Below are positions 32,784 through 40,660 of a DNA stretch of 64,000 nt, piece by piece (the stretch's first letter is position 1; each line of letters begins with the position of its first letter). A program made the position numbers and the translations under genes. The notes beneath the pieces were generated by a model. The model was given only the letters and a program-made list of their open reading frames with translations, was not told where the DNA came from and searched no databases. This DNA is from Streptomyces cirratus. Its GTDB lineage: Bacteria > Actinomycetota > Actinomycetes > Streptomycetales > Streptomycetaceae. The stretch spans positions 124,001 through 188,000 of the forward strand of contig NZ_BMVP01000008.1 of assembly GCF_014650775.1 (NCBI RefSeq), read 5' to 3'.

Positions 32784-33398
32784 ATGAGAGCGGTTCGGAG
32801 GCAGGCGGCCATGGCCGCCCTGGCGGTGTGCGGCGTGCTGGCGCTCACCGCCTGTCAGAACGGCGACGACCTGGCCGCGCCGGACGCGAAGCCCACCGCG
32901 GTCGCACCGGCCCCGCCCACCGCCACGGCCCCGCCCACTGCCAGCGCCACGGCCGCCGTGCCGGCCCCCTCGAAGACCGGCGCGGCGCCCAAGCCCTCGG
33001 CGACCGCCACCCCGGCGGGGAAAAATCCACCCGCCCCGGCCCCGCCCCCCGCGCCGACGTGCGGCGCCGACCACAGGATGCCGGTCTCGCCCGACACGAT
33101 CGCCGTGCACCGCTACACGCCCGAGGGCGGTATGACCAGTCTCATCGTCCAGCACGGTACGTACGGCTGCCCCGGGCGCTTCGAACCGTCGGGCGAGTGG
33201 ACGTACATCCCGATCGCGGAGACCGCCAAGATCACCGCGACGGCTCCGATCCTCACGACAGTGGTGATGGGCCGTCCCATCTCCACCAGCGAGCTGACCG
33301 GGTGGCTGGATACCCACCCGGACAAGGGCCTGCCCTTCCGCTACCACCTGAACGCAGCGGGGGTCATCGACACCCTCGACGAGATCTACGTCAAGTAG
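32784..33398 (+). CDS. Putative lipoprotein
   Basis: A 204-residue secreted lipoprotein. The signal peptide ends in a lipobox (LALTAC, Cys24 acylated), followed by an Ala/Pro/Thr-rich linker to about residue 90 and a compact C-terminal domain (TIAVHRYTPEGGMTSLI ... STSELTGWLDTHPD) that I cannot assign. ATG 32784 has GAGAGGGAGAAG upstream. It is a single gene. Confidence 0.8.
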   Translation: MRAVRRQAAMAALAVCGVLALTACQNGDDLAAPDAKPTAVAPAPPTATAPPTASATAAVPAPSKTGAAPKPSATATPAGKNPPAPAPPPAPTCGADHRMPVSPDTIAVHRYTPEGGMTSLIVQHGTYGCPGRFEPSGEWTYIPIAETAKITATAPILTTVVMGRPISTSELTGWLDTHPDKGLPFRYHLNAAGVIDTLDEIYVK

Positions 33399-33412
33399 CA
33401 CGCCGAGCGCAC

Positions 33413-33625
33413 CCGGGCTGCGGCTGTGCTGGTACATGTCGAAGACGACCTGGTTGCGCCGCTTCTCGAAGGCGGCCGGCGGGACCGTCTGGTTCCACTG
33501 CTTCAGCAGGCTGATCCGGCCGAAGAGGGGGGCGGTGCCGTTGTTGACCTTGTCGTTCATCTCCAGGTCCGGGAGGCCGTCCCCGCCCTCGTAGCGCACG
33601 GCCATGTGGAGCAGCTCCAGGCGCG
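33413..33625 (-). pseudogene. Secreted endonuclease I family, C-terminal fragment
   Basis: MAVRYEGGDGLPDLEMND, VNNGTAPLFGRISLL and FEKRRNQVVFDMYQHS match the C-terminal half of bacterial endonuclease I (Vvn-type) proteins of actinomycetes. The catalytic His-Asn part is absent, and the frame runs into unrelated sequence on both sides. Confidence 0.7.
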
Positions 33626-33630
33626 GCGCT

Positions 33631-33717
33631 GAGCAGTGGCCTCTCCACGACTGGGAGCACGTGCTGCGGCGCTTCCCCATGACCGAGGTGGATGACCACG
33701 TGCGAGAGCGGGGGTGA
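33631..33717 (+). pseudogene. 3' end of an unidentified gene
   Basis: A short plus-strand stretch with excellent codon bias ends naturally in TGA (HDWEHVLRRFPMTEVDDHV). It begins abruptly at the border with the endonuclease fragment, suggesting two truncated genes joined by deletion. Confidence 0.4.
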
Positions 33718-34008
33718 AGGGTGGGGGTGGCATTGGTTGGGCGTCAGCCAGGTCCGCGCGGTTGTCCCTGGTCTCACCGCCTACCGAGCATCCGGTTCAC
33801 CATCTGCTTGACGGTGACTCCGCGTTGGTCTGGCTGGGAGGGGACCCGTGTGGGGAAGGTGCGCGGCGGCTCGATCGCGAGGACCTAACGCGCTGGCCTG
33901 GCGGGGCTTGTGCGGCGATGCGGCTGCGCTCTCGCTCGGATGCGGCGAAGAGGACGAGCGGGGCCAGGCGGCTGCGGAGGGCCGGGACGCGGCTGGCCAC
34001 AGGGCAGA

Positions 34009-34545
34009 TCACCGGTGGGATACGGCTGCCGCGTCCTTGGATACCAGCTCCGTAGCGAGGGCCGCGACCTCTTCCACGGTGAGGCCGGAGCGCTCGGCTG
34101 GGTCCCCGAAGGTGAGGCGGGCGCCGGAGATCAGGGTTTCCAGCAAGGGACGGACGGATGAGTGGAGCTCGCATTCGTGTCCGGCGGCGCGCAGTACGAC
34201 GGTCTCGTCGGCTCCCTCCAGTGCGGCCCGGGCGGTGGGGGAGGGCCAGGACCAGGCTGGGGCCCGCCGGGGACGTCGCTGATGTACGGCAGGGAAGGGG
34301 CTGGGCGGCCGGTGGCGCGGGAGCCCGTGGAGGCGGTGAACTCGGCAACCACGTGAGGGCGGAGCACCTCGGCCCCCTCCTTGCGCACTTGCTCGGCGTA
34401 GACGGCACGGTCGGCGGGGCCGGCCACGATCGGCACGTTCCCTTGAAGTGTCTCAGCCGCGGGGCGTCGAGGCGGTGGCGGGCAACCAGGTCGTTCAGGT
34501 CGTCCCACGTGAACAGACTGCTCAGATCGGCGGCCTATGACCAGT
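34009..34545 (-). pseudogene. Cupin-4/JmjC-like oxygenase, fragments
   Basis: Three pieces in different frames resemble 2-oxoglutarate-dependent JmjC-like cupin proteins: FTWDDLNDLVARHRLDAPR (early region), YAEQVRKEGAEVLRPHVVAE (next), and then a C-terminal winged-helix-like end (RLTFGDPAERSGLTVEEVAA) closing with a normal TGA at 34009. The central catalytic barrel is missing, and a TAG interrupts the N-terminal side. Upstream, 33718-34008 contains nothing I recognise. Confidence 0.65.
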
Positions 34546-34643
34546 GCTGGTAGGAGCGGCCGAAAGCCGGAGCCGCCAGACCGTCACCGTGTCACGGCCG
34601 GCCGCCGGTTCGTCTTACCGAACGCCGGGCGTACCACCCCTCC

Positions 34644-34649
34644 TATGAT
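34644..34649 (+). promoter_or_regulatory. -10 element, leaderless promoter
   Basis: TATGAT, then six bases (GGAGAC), then the ATG at 34656. Transcription would begin at or beside the start codon. The -35 is not clear. Confidence 0.6.
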
Positions 34650-34655
34650 GGAGAC

Positions 34656-35225
34656 ATGCGTTCGAATAAAGGTACTGAGGTGCGACCAGAGCTGCGTGCG
34701 GCGTTGAGCGGGGACGAGTTGTCCCGCTGGTACTGGACGCTGGCCGAGCTGACCGTGCTGGCCCGGGAGCTCGGGGTACCGCGGGGCGGCGGGAAGGCGG
34801 CACTGGCGGAGCGGCTGCAGGCCGCATTGGACGGTGTCGCCCCACCGGCCATGCCACCCCGGACACCCAGCGCCGGCCGCCAGCTTGCCGCGCCGGTGAA
34901 GGGGTGCACCGTGATTCCTGAGGGTCAGCGGTGCAGTCAGGTGCTGCGCGAGTACTTCCGCCGCGAGATCGGCCCGAGCTTCCACTTCGACGCCCACATG
35001 CGGGCATTCATAGCCGAAGGTGCAGGGCGCACCCTGGCCGATGCCATCACCCACTGGCACGCCACGCGCCAGGCCGCTGCCCAGCCTCAGAAGATCGGCT
35101 CGCAGTTCGAGCTCAACCGCTTTCTGCGCGACTGGCATGCCGAGCATCCGGCCGGAAGCCGCGCCGAAGCGCTCACCGCCTGGCGCGCTCAGCGCAACAA
35201 GCCTCGTCGCCCGGCCGCGGAGTGA
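34656..35225 (+). CDS. SAP-like/DUF6434 domain protein
   Basis: A 189-residue protein. Residues 10-60 form a SAP-like helix-extension-helix (RWYWTLAELTVLARELGV, then GGGKAALAERLQAAL), a nucleic-acid-binding motif. Residues 75-180 match DUF6434 (VIPEGQRCSQVLREYFRREI, HMRAFIAEGAGRTLADAI, WHATR and KIGSQFELNRFLRDWHAEHP). The tail is basic (KPRRPAAE). The gene is probably transcribed without a leader. A DNA- or RNA-binding role is inferred from the SAP motif only. Confidence 0.8.
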   Translation: MRSNKGTEVRPELRAALSGDELSRWYWTLAELTVLARELGVPRGGGKAALAERLQAALDGVAPPAMPPRTPSAGRQLAAPVKGCTVIPEGQRCSQVLREYFRREIGPSFHFDAHMRAFIAEGAGRTLADAITHWHATRQAAAQPQKIGSQFELNRFLRDWHAEHPAGSRAEALTAWRAQRNKPRRPAAE

Positions 35226-35620
35226 CCAGTCCACAGCCGTCTCTGGGCGCCCAGCGCCTGGGAATCGGACGCACGCCCCAGCGATTTCTTACGAGAAGGC
35301 CAACTCGTCCGAGAACGACACCGGACCGCGTTACCAGACCATCTGGCAGCCGTGGCAGGTCAGAGCCGCACCACCTGGCAACTGGAATCCGACAGGGCAC
35401 CCCAGCTGAGGGGGGCACCGTCACAGCCGTTCGCCGGTGACGGCGACTGCAGACACGGAGCTGAGACGCCGAACATCCGACACGACGTGAGAATTCAGAC
35501 GAAACCCGCAGGTCAGAAGACTGACGTCCGCCACGAGCGGCCGCTACTGCAACTTGCTGGCTGGTTGCAGGCCTTCGTTGCCCGAGATGACCACACCTGG
35601 CCTGTAGCCGGTCTTCAGGT
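35226..35620. other. Intergenic region, no gene recognised
   Basis: About 400 bp with lower coding quality in every frame and no recognisable protein, between the DUF6434 gene and the TnsA-like remnant. Confidence 0.5.
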
Positions 35621-35773
35621 CCTACGAAAGACCACGTCGGCTACGAGTCGTGGCTGAAGCGGGATCGCCTGATCCTGCTGGACCGAGATCCGCAGGTGGT
35701 CGGCATTGCCGCGCAGCCGTTCTGGCTGTCGTGGGACGACGGGGGTCGGGCCCGGCGCCACGCTACAGGGCGA
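35621..35773 (+). pseudogene. TnsA-like transposase endonuclease subunit, fragment
   Basis: The piece HVGYESWLKRDRLILLDRDP followed by VVGIAAQPFWLSWDDGGRAR and RHA matches the N-terminal nuclease core of TnsA-like heteromeric transposase endonuclease proteins, including the catalytic Glu in YESW. The following catalytic Asp/Lys part is lost, and there is no start codon. No TnsB or TnsC partner is near. Confidence 0.6.
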
Positions 35774-35970
35774 CGGCGGCGGCCGAGGAGCATCCCTACG
35801 CGGCGGCGAAGCCGGACTCCGATCCGGCCGGGTACGGACGGGGCGCTGGCGGACATCCAGGCCACGGTGTTCCGGCATCAGCAGGACGGGACGACGATGC
35901 GCGATACCGTGAGGCACGTCCCGGTTGCCGCCACCCTGCGGCAGGTCGGCTGCGGGGTAGTTCGGCACCG

Positions 35971-36187
35971 GTCTTCAAGTCGGACGGAGACCGTCTCCAG
36001 AGCTCCGTCAAGGCCAAGATCGCCGGCTTCCTGACGGGGCTGTGCGCCAGGGCGTACTGCACGGTGCGAGTACGGAGCAGGCGTTCTACGTGGTGTGCGA
36101 CGAGAGCAACAACCCGCCCCAGGAAGCCGGACAGAGCCGGCTGACCGTCGGAGTCGCAGTGGCCGACGTCCGTCCGGGCCACGCCTG
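35971..36187 (+). pseudogene. Phage/contractile-injection tail sheath protein, C-terminal fragment
   Basis: FKSDGDRLQSSVKAKIAGFL is followed, after a one-base frame change near 36045, by VRQGVLHGASTEQAFYVVCD and ESNNPPQEAG. The AFYVVCDESNNPP block is the hallmark of tail sheath C-termini in contractile phages and extracellular contractile injection systems. Only this end survives, with no other tail gene in the window. Confidence 0.7.
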
Positions 36188-36313
36188 CGGAGCCTGCGGT
36201 GCCCGCGCACCGCGCCACCAGGGCAAACGGTTCGCGGGCGGCGTTACTGGCCCGGCGACCCGCTCGGGCGAGTCGCCGGGCCGACCGTGACGGGTCCGCC
36301 GGGCGGCGGGGCG

Positions 36314-36769
36314 TCAGCAGGTAAGGGTGACCTCGTGCACGACCGGCCGCGGCGACCAGGGGAAGGAGGCCACGCCGAACGTGCCGCGGACCGTCGCGCC
36401 ACAGGGGACCGTGCTCGCCGGGCCGCGCACGTCGAGCGTCGTGGTGGTGAAGACGACGGGCTTGTCCTGCGTGAGGGGCGGGGCGCCGGCGCCCACGACC
36501 CCGGCGGACAGCGTGGTGGACAGCTCCTTCGGGGCCGGCGTCGGGCTACCGGGAGAGGGCGGCCCGGCGAGGCTGACCCTGCCGTAGAACTGCACCGTGT
36601 TACCGGTGACCTCCGCGCACAGCCGGGTGAGCAGGCCTGCCTGGAGACCCGAGTTCCCGCAGGTGGTCACGGTCTGGTCGGCGGCGGCCGCAGGGGTCGC
36701 GGCGGCCGGGCCGACGGCCAGAACGGTCAGGCCGGCAACGCCGACCGCGAGAAGGGCTAAGCGGTTCAT
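36314..36769 (-). CDS. Small secreted protein
   Basis: A 151-residue exported protein with a clear Sec signal (MNRLALLAVGVAGLTVLAVG, cleavage near ATPAAAA). The mature part is beta-rich with four Cys (TTCGNSG, TRLCAEV, TVPCGAT and the C-terminal LTC), probably two disulfides. ATG 36769 has AAGGAG upstream. A perfect 13-bp inverted repeat lies about 55 bp upstream and is likely its operator. No family recognised. Confidence 0.75.
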   Translation of the reverse strand: MNRLALLAVGVAGLTVLAVGPAAATPAAAADQTVTTCGNSGLQAGLLTRLCAEVTGNTVQFYGRVSLAGPPSPGSPTPAPKELSTTLSAGVVGAGAPPLTQDKPVVFTTTTLDVRGPASTVPCGATVRGTFGVASFPWSPRPVVHEVTLTC

Positions 36770-36823
36770 GGGGACGTGCTCTCCTTGTGTTTTCGTCGGT
36801 GAGTGACGGGTCATCAACCCGCC

Positions 36824-36853
36824 TTGTGTGATGTGATATTTCACATCACACAA
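36824..36853. promoter_or_regulatory. Perfect 13-bp inverted repeat, likely operator
   Basis: TTGTGTGATGTGA, four bases (TATT), then the exact complement. It is A/T-rich for this genome and lies 55 bp upstream of the secreted-protein start on the minus strand, the right place for a regulator binding site. It contains nested TGTGA/TCACA words reminiscent of CRP-type sites, but with the wrong spacing for the CRP consensus. Confidence 0.7.
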
Positions 36854-36916
36854 GAATACGAGATGATCGCGCCCTGAACTCCTTTCGTCATGCGGCGAAA
36901 CTCTCCGGCGCAGTGG

Positions 36917-37140
36917 TCAGCCCGGCGTTCCGTGGTCGAGCAGCGCCGGCTCCGCCTCGCTCACCTCCATGTCCGCGGCCCGGGCCGAGTCGTTGATGGC
37001 GCCGGGGGGTTGGCTACCGGCGCTGGCACTGGCACCGGGACCACAGCCGGGGAGCGGGGGGAGCAGCCACGCCAACGCGAGCTGCTGCGGGCTGACGCTG
37101 CCCATCCCCAAGCACAGGGCCGGGCCCGGCCTCGTCCACG
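36917..37140 (-). pseudogene. Aldo/keto reductase C-terminal fragment
   Basis: SVSPQQLALAWLLPPLPG and later NDSARAADMEVSEAEPALLD follow the C-terminal pattern of aldo/keto reductases (the helix after the barrel, then the cofactor loop and final helix), ending in a normal TGA. The cofactor-binding middle is garbled and the barrel is absent. The remaining bases up to 37232 hold nothing recognisable. Confidence 0.5.
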
Positions 37141-37232
37141 TCCGCTGAACTGGGGAAACCCGAACAAGCGTCGAGCCCAGTTCGACACCGGTGGACAAAC
37201 GCCAAGTTCAGGGCCTGTTGCGAAAGTGCCGG

Positions 37233-38114
37233 TCAGTGCACGAGCAGGTCGATCACGCCCGTCAGGTCCTCCTCGCCGCTGCCCTGAGCCAGGCGGCGGC
37301 GCATCAACTCAAAGTAGGGTCCGAGCAGTTCCGGGCTGACACCCTGCTGCTCGGCGGTGCTCAGGAAGGTCGGCGTGCCGGCCACCTGCATGGCCAGGTT
37401 GGAGACGACGCCTTTGGTGTAGTCGCCGCTGCGCAGCTGTTCAGCGGTCTGGTGAACTGTCGGGGCCATCGCGACGAGCCAGTCGGCGAGCAGCGGGGCG
37501 AGCACCACGGGGTCGATGTCCTCCTTGCGGATCAGGGCGAAGGCGTGCGCGACCCCGGCGAACATCCCGTACATGGCGCTGAGCAGGGCCAGATCGTGCA
37601 GGGCGGCGAAACCCGCGTCCTCGCCGACGTACGTGGTGCCCGCCGGGATGGCCAGTGGCTCCCGGTGCCGCTCGAACAGTTCCCGCGAGCCGCTGTAGAA
37701 GACGTAGCCGCCGGCTTCCGGGACGCCGATCATCGGAGGGACGGCCATGATCCCGCCGTCCAAGTAGCGGGCGCCGCGCTCGTGGGCCCACTCGGCGCGG
37801 GCGCGGGCCTGGGCAGGGGTGCTCGTGGTCAGGTTGACCAGGTCCCTGCCGGATAGGTCGATGCCGGCCAGCACCTCGTCGACCGAGGTGTCGTCCAAAA
37901 GGCAGACGACGACCAGGGTGTTCGACGCGACCGCCTCAGCGGCGCTGTCCGCGACCCGCGCCCCCTCGGCGGCGAGTGCCGCGGCGCGGGCCGGGGTGCG
38001 GTTCCAGACGGTGAGCGGGTGGCCGGCGGCAAGCCAGGTACGGGCCAGCGCGGTGCCCATCGCGCCAAGGCCCAACAGTGTGACGGAAGTCTTCTCAACG
38101 GTGTTCTGTGTCAT
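37233..38114 (-). CDS. NAD(P)-dependent imine-reductase-like oxidoreductase
   Basis: A 293-residue protein of the 6-phosphogluconate/beta-hydroxyacid dehydrogenase superfamily, closest to actinomycete imine reductases. The Rossmann motif is GLGAMG (15-20) with NRT at 38-40, indicating NADPH. The C-terminal helical domain contains the HDLALLSAMYGMF helix, where imine reductases place their proton-donor residue. ATG 38114 is chosen because homologues start just before the Rossmann strand. It is divergent from an HxlR regulator 97 bp away that probably controls it. Confidence 0.85.
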   Translation of the reverse strand: MTQNTVEKTSVTLLGLGAMGTALARTWLAAGHPLTVWNRTPARAAALAAEGARVADSAAEAVASNTLVVVCLLDDTSVDEVLAGIDLSGRDLVNLTTSTPAQARARAEWAHERGARYLDGGIMAVPPMIGVPEAGGYVFYSGSRELFERHREPLAIPAGTTYVGEDAGFAALHDLALLSAMYGMFAGVAHAFALIRKEDIDPVVLAPLLADWLVAMAPTVHQTAEQLRSGDYTKGVVSNLAMQVAGTPTFLSTAEQQGVSPELLGPYFELMRRRLAQGSGEEDLTGVIDLLVH

Positions 38115-38172
38115 GCCGATTAGACTGGTCACGGGCCCGGAGGTGATCAAGTACGCACTCGGTAGTGGGTGG

Positions 38173-38186
38173 TTACCCCGGGGTAA
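38173..38186. promoter_or_regulatory. Palindrome in divergent promoter region
   Basis: TTACCCCGGGGTAA is a perfect 14-bp palindrome in the spacer between the imine-reductase-like gene and the HxlR gene, 25 bp before the HxlR start. It is a candidate HxlR operator. Confidence 0.5.
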
Positions 38187-38211
38187 GCGGGCACGTCAGA
38201 GGGGGTAGGGC

Positions 38212-38574
38212 ATGACGACGCTGAACCGGCCGGGCGCACCAGACGGGCACGTCTGCGGGATCGACACCGCGATGGAGGTGATCGGCGGCAAGTGGAAGGT
38301 GCTGATCCTCTGGGCGCTCCACGAGCACCCCTACCGCCGCTTCGGCGAACTGCGTCGACTGCTTCCCGGCGTCACCGAGAAGGTGCTGGCCTCCCACTTG
38401 CGTGAGCTGGAAGCGGACGGCGTCGTGCGCCGCGTCTCCTACGACGAGGTGCCGCCCCGCGTCGAGTACTCGCTGACCGAGGACGGCATGCGCCTGAACG
38501 ACGCACTCCAGCCGCTGGCCGCCTGGGGCCGCGAGCGACCGACCAGTCGAGGGCTGGAGGAGAGGGCAGGCTGA
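38212..38574 (+). CDS. HxlR family transcriptional regulator
   Basis: A 120-residue winged-helix regulator. Family features are Cys15 near the N-terminus (often the redox or electrophile sensor), IGGKWKVLILWAL, then FGELRRLLPGVTEKVLASHL and the wing SYDEVPPRVEYSLTEDG. The ATG at 38212 follows GAGGGGGTAGG. It is divergent from the reductase, a common arrangement for HxlR-controlled detoxification genes. Its stop lies only four bases from the start of IS5-derived sequence. Confidence 0.88.
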   Translation: MTTLNRPGAPDGHVCGIDTAMEVIGGKWKVLILWALHEHPYRRFGELRRLLPGVTEKVLASHLRELEADGVVRRVSYDEVPPRVEYSLTEDGMRLNDALQPLAAWGRERPTSRGLEERAG

Positions 38575-38577
38575 GGT

Positions 38578-39085
38578 CTATGGTGAACGTGCCGGTCGCA
38601 GCCACCCGTTGTTGGCCGCGACCAGCACGGTGGTCTCGTAGCGGACGCCGAGTTTGTCGTGTCGAGTGGCCACCGACCGGTGGTGTTTCAGCCGATTGAT
38701 GCCGCACTCCACGGCATGGCGCTCTCGATAGTCGTTCTTGTCGAACTGCGGTGGCCGCCCGCCGTGGGAGCCGCGCTTCTCGCGGTTGCGGACCTGGTCG
38801 GCCTTCTCGGGGATGGCGCAGCCGATCCGGCGTCTGCGTAGGTAGGAGCGGTTGGCTCGGAAGCCGTAGGCTTCGTCGGCGCGGACCTTGTCCGCCCTGG
38901 TGTGGGGCCGGCCCTTTCTGTGCGAGGGACCCGATCTCTCGAGCACCGGTTGGAACCGCGGGCTGTCGTGCCGGTGTTCGGCCGTGCTGATACGAGACAC
39001 ATGGGATCTTGCCCCTGCTCGGTGGCGAGGTGAACCTTCGTGGTCAGCCCGCCGCGCGACCGTCCGAGGCCCTTTCTGCCGGGTC
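38578..39085 (-). mobile_element. IS5-family transposase remnant (C-terminal part)
   Basis: LGRSRGGLTTKVHLATEQ, then in another frame RADEAYGFRANRSYLRRRRI, GGRPPQFDKNDYRERHAVEC and INRLKHHRSVATRHDKL, form the C-terminal two thirds of an IS5-type DDE transposase, with the final Glu in ERHAVE. It lacks the N-terminus and is frameshifted near 39000. No terminal inverted repeats were found. Confidence 0.8.
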
Positions 39086-39325
39086 TACGGCACGGATCAC
39101 GACGACCCGAACCCGAGCCCACGGCCCGGCCGGGACTACGCCGAGCTCGTCGGCAGTCCGCTCGACGGCCTGCTGCTCGACATCACCGGTTGGACAGCGG
39201 ACGTGATCCGGACCGGCGCCGCGCTGATGAACGAGCCCGGCCAGTTCGGTGCCAGCGGCCGCGCCCCGTACGACCCGCGCCCCGGCGAGCGGAACCGCTG
39301 GGACTGGTCCGGCGACACCCCCTGA
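39083..39325 (+). pseudogene. 5'-truncated gene next to the IS remnant
   Basis: A plus-strand stretch with excellent codon bias (RDYAELVGSPLDGLLLDITG, then WTADVIRTGAALMNEPGQFG) ending in TGA. It begins exactly where the IS5 remnant ends, so the insertion or a later deletion removed the start. The protein family is not recognised. The next 280 bp contain only a further short coding-like scrap. Confidence 0.5.
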
Positions 39326-39601
39326 CCTGGGCGGCAAGGCCCCCCTGGACATGCCCGTCTACGGTTACGCCGAGAAGGACGGCACCCGGACGCGGACCAG
39401 TCACCGTGAATCGCCCGACACCGCCTTACCGACCGCTGTCCGGGCTGGTCATCGACTACAGGGCAGGCAGCCTCGCAGTCGTCGCGCCCGGGCGGGGCCT
39501 TACCTTCGGAGTGGTCATGTTCCGATCCGCTGGCACCTCACCTCCCGCCGGACGCGTGCTGCCCGTGCCCACGAGTGATCCCCATGCAGGCGCATGATCC
39601 C

Positions 39602-39607
39602 TATGCT
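39602..39607 (+). promoter_or_regulatory. -10 element, leaderless promoter
   Basis: TATGCT, then GGCGAC, then the ATG at 39614: six bases between hexamer and start, as at 34644. A second near-copy of the local sequence (CCATGCAGGCGCATG) lies just upstream. Confidence 0.6.
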
Positions 39608-39613
39608 GGCGAC

Positions 39614-40585
39614 ATGCTCGACATACCTCTTTCAGCACTGGAAGTCGCGATGGTCCAGACGGACACCCGCGCAGTGGACACGCTGCGGGACACCGCGGCC
39701 TTCGCACAGGGACTCGAACGGCTCGGCTACCACCGGCTCTGGTACGCCGAGCACCACCACTCGCCCGCGATCGGCGCGTTCCCGCCGGTCGTGCTGATCG
39801 CGCACGCCGCCGCCACGACCTCCGTCATCCGTCTCGGCTCGGGCGGGGTGCTGGCACCCAACCACGCCCCCATCATGCTGGCGGAGCAGTTCGGGACACT
39901 GGCCGCCCTGCACGGGGGCCGAATCGACCTGGGCATCGGCCGCGGTCCCGGAACCTTCGACGAGGCCACCGCGCGGGCGCTGCGCCGCGGCGCCGGACCG
40001 ACGACCGACGCGGAGTACGGGAGCGACGTGGCCTCGGTCCTCTCCTTCCTGGTGGACGAAGTCGCCCTCGACCCGCTGCCGGAGCCGTGGCTGCTCGCCT
40101 CCAGCACCGCGGGCGCCGCCCTCGCCGCGGCACTCGGCCTGCCGGTGGCCGTGGCCCACCACATCCGACCCGACAACACCCTTGCGGTACTAGAGCGTTA
40201 CCGGGCGGAGTTCACGCCGTCCCGTTGGTGTGAGCGGCCCCGGGTGCTGCTGTGCGTCGAGGCGGTGTGCGCGGACACCGACGAGGAGGCCGTGCGGCGG
40301 ACGGGGCCGATGGCCGTCGTCAAGGCCGGGCTCCTCAAGGGGGTGAGCGACATGCCCTTCCCGACCCCCGCGCAGGCCGCCACCCATCCGTTCACGGAGG
40401 AGGAGCGAGCGGTGCTGGCCCACTTCCGGGCACAGCAGGCCGTCGGGGCCCCGGAGACGGTCGTACGCCGGCTCGACCGACTGGCGCGCGAGACCGGGGC
40501 GGACGAGCTGATGCTGACCACGCCCGTCCATGACCTCGGCGACCGCCTGCGCTCCTACGAATTGATCAGGAAGCACTGCGGCTGA
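39614..40585 (+). CDS. LLM-class flavin-dependent oxidoreductase
   Basis: A 323-residue luciferase-like monooxygenase-fold protein using FMN or F420. It shows the typical start (LSALEVAMVQ), the loop YHRLWYAEHHHSPAIG and the strand IRLGSGGVLAPNHAPI, then GRIDLGIGRGPGT. The closing helix (DELMLTTPVHDLGDRLRSYEL) is also standard. The start at 39614 is set by the leaderless promoter; an in-frame ATG at 39575 would add 13 residues. It is a single gene with unknown substrate. Confidence 0.9.
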   Translation: MLDIPLSALEVAMVQTDTRAVDTLRDTAAFAQGLERLGYHRLWYAEHHHSPAIGAFPPVVLIAHAAATTSVIRLGSGGVLAPNHAPIMLAEQFGTLAALHGGRIDLGIGRGPGTFDEATARALRRGAGPTTDAEYGSDVASVLSFLVDEVALDPLPEPWLLASSTAGAALAAALGLPVAVAHHIRPDNTLAVLERYRAEFTPSRWCERPRVLLCVEAVCADTDEEAVRRTGPMAVVKAGLLKGVSDMPFPTPAQAATHPFTEEERAVLAHFRAQQAVGAPETVVRRLDRLARETGADELMLTTPVHDLGDRLRSYELIRKHCG

Positions 40586-40660
40586 GCGAGAAGCACCGAG
40601 ACGGGCGGGGAAACCTCGTACGCTGCGGACGTCGGGGGCAGTCGCGGAAGGGGGGCCCGC

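Noticed and set aside
36824..36853. Interpretation of the perfect inverted repeat as a CRP-cAMP site
   Set aside because: TGTGA and TCACA words occur but with 4- or 14-base spacing rather than 6, so only 'operator of unknown regulator' is supported.
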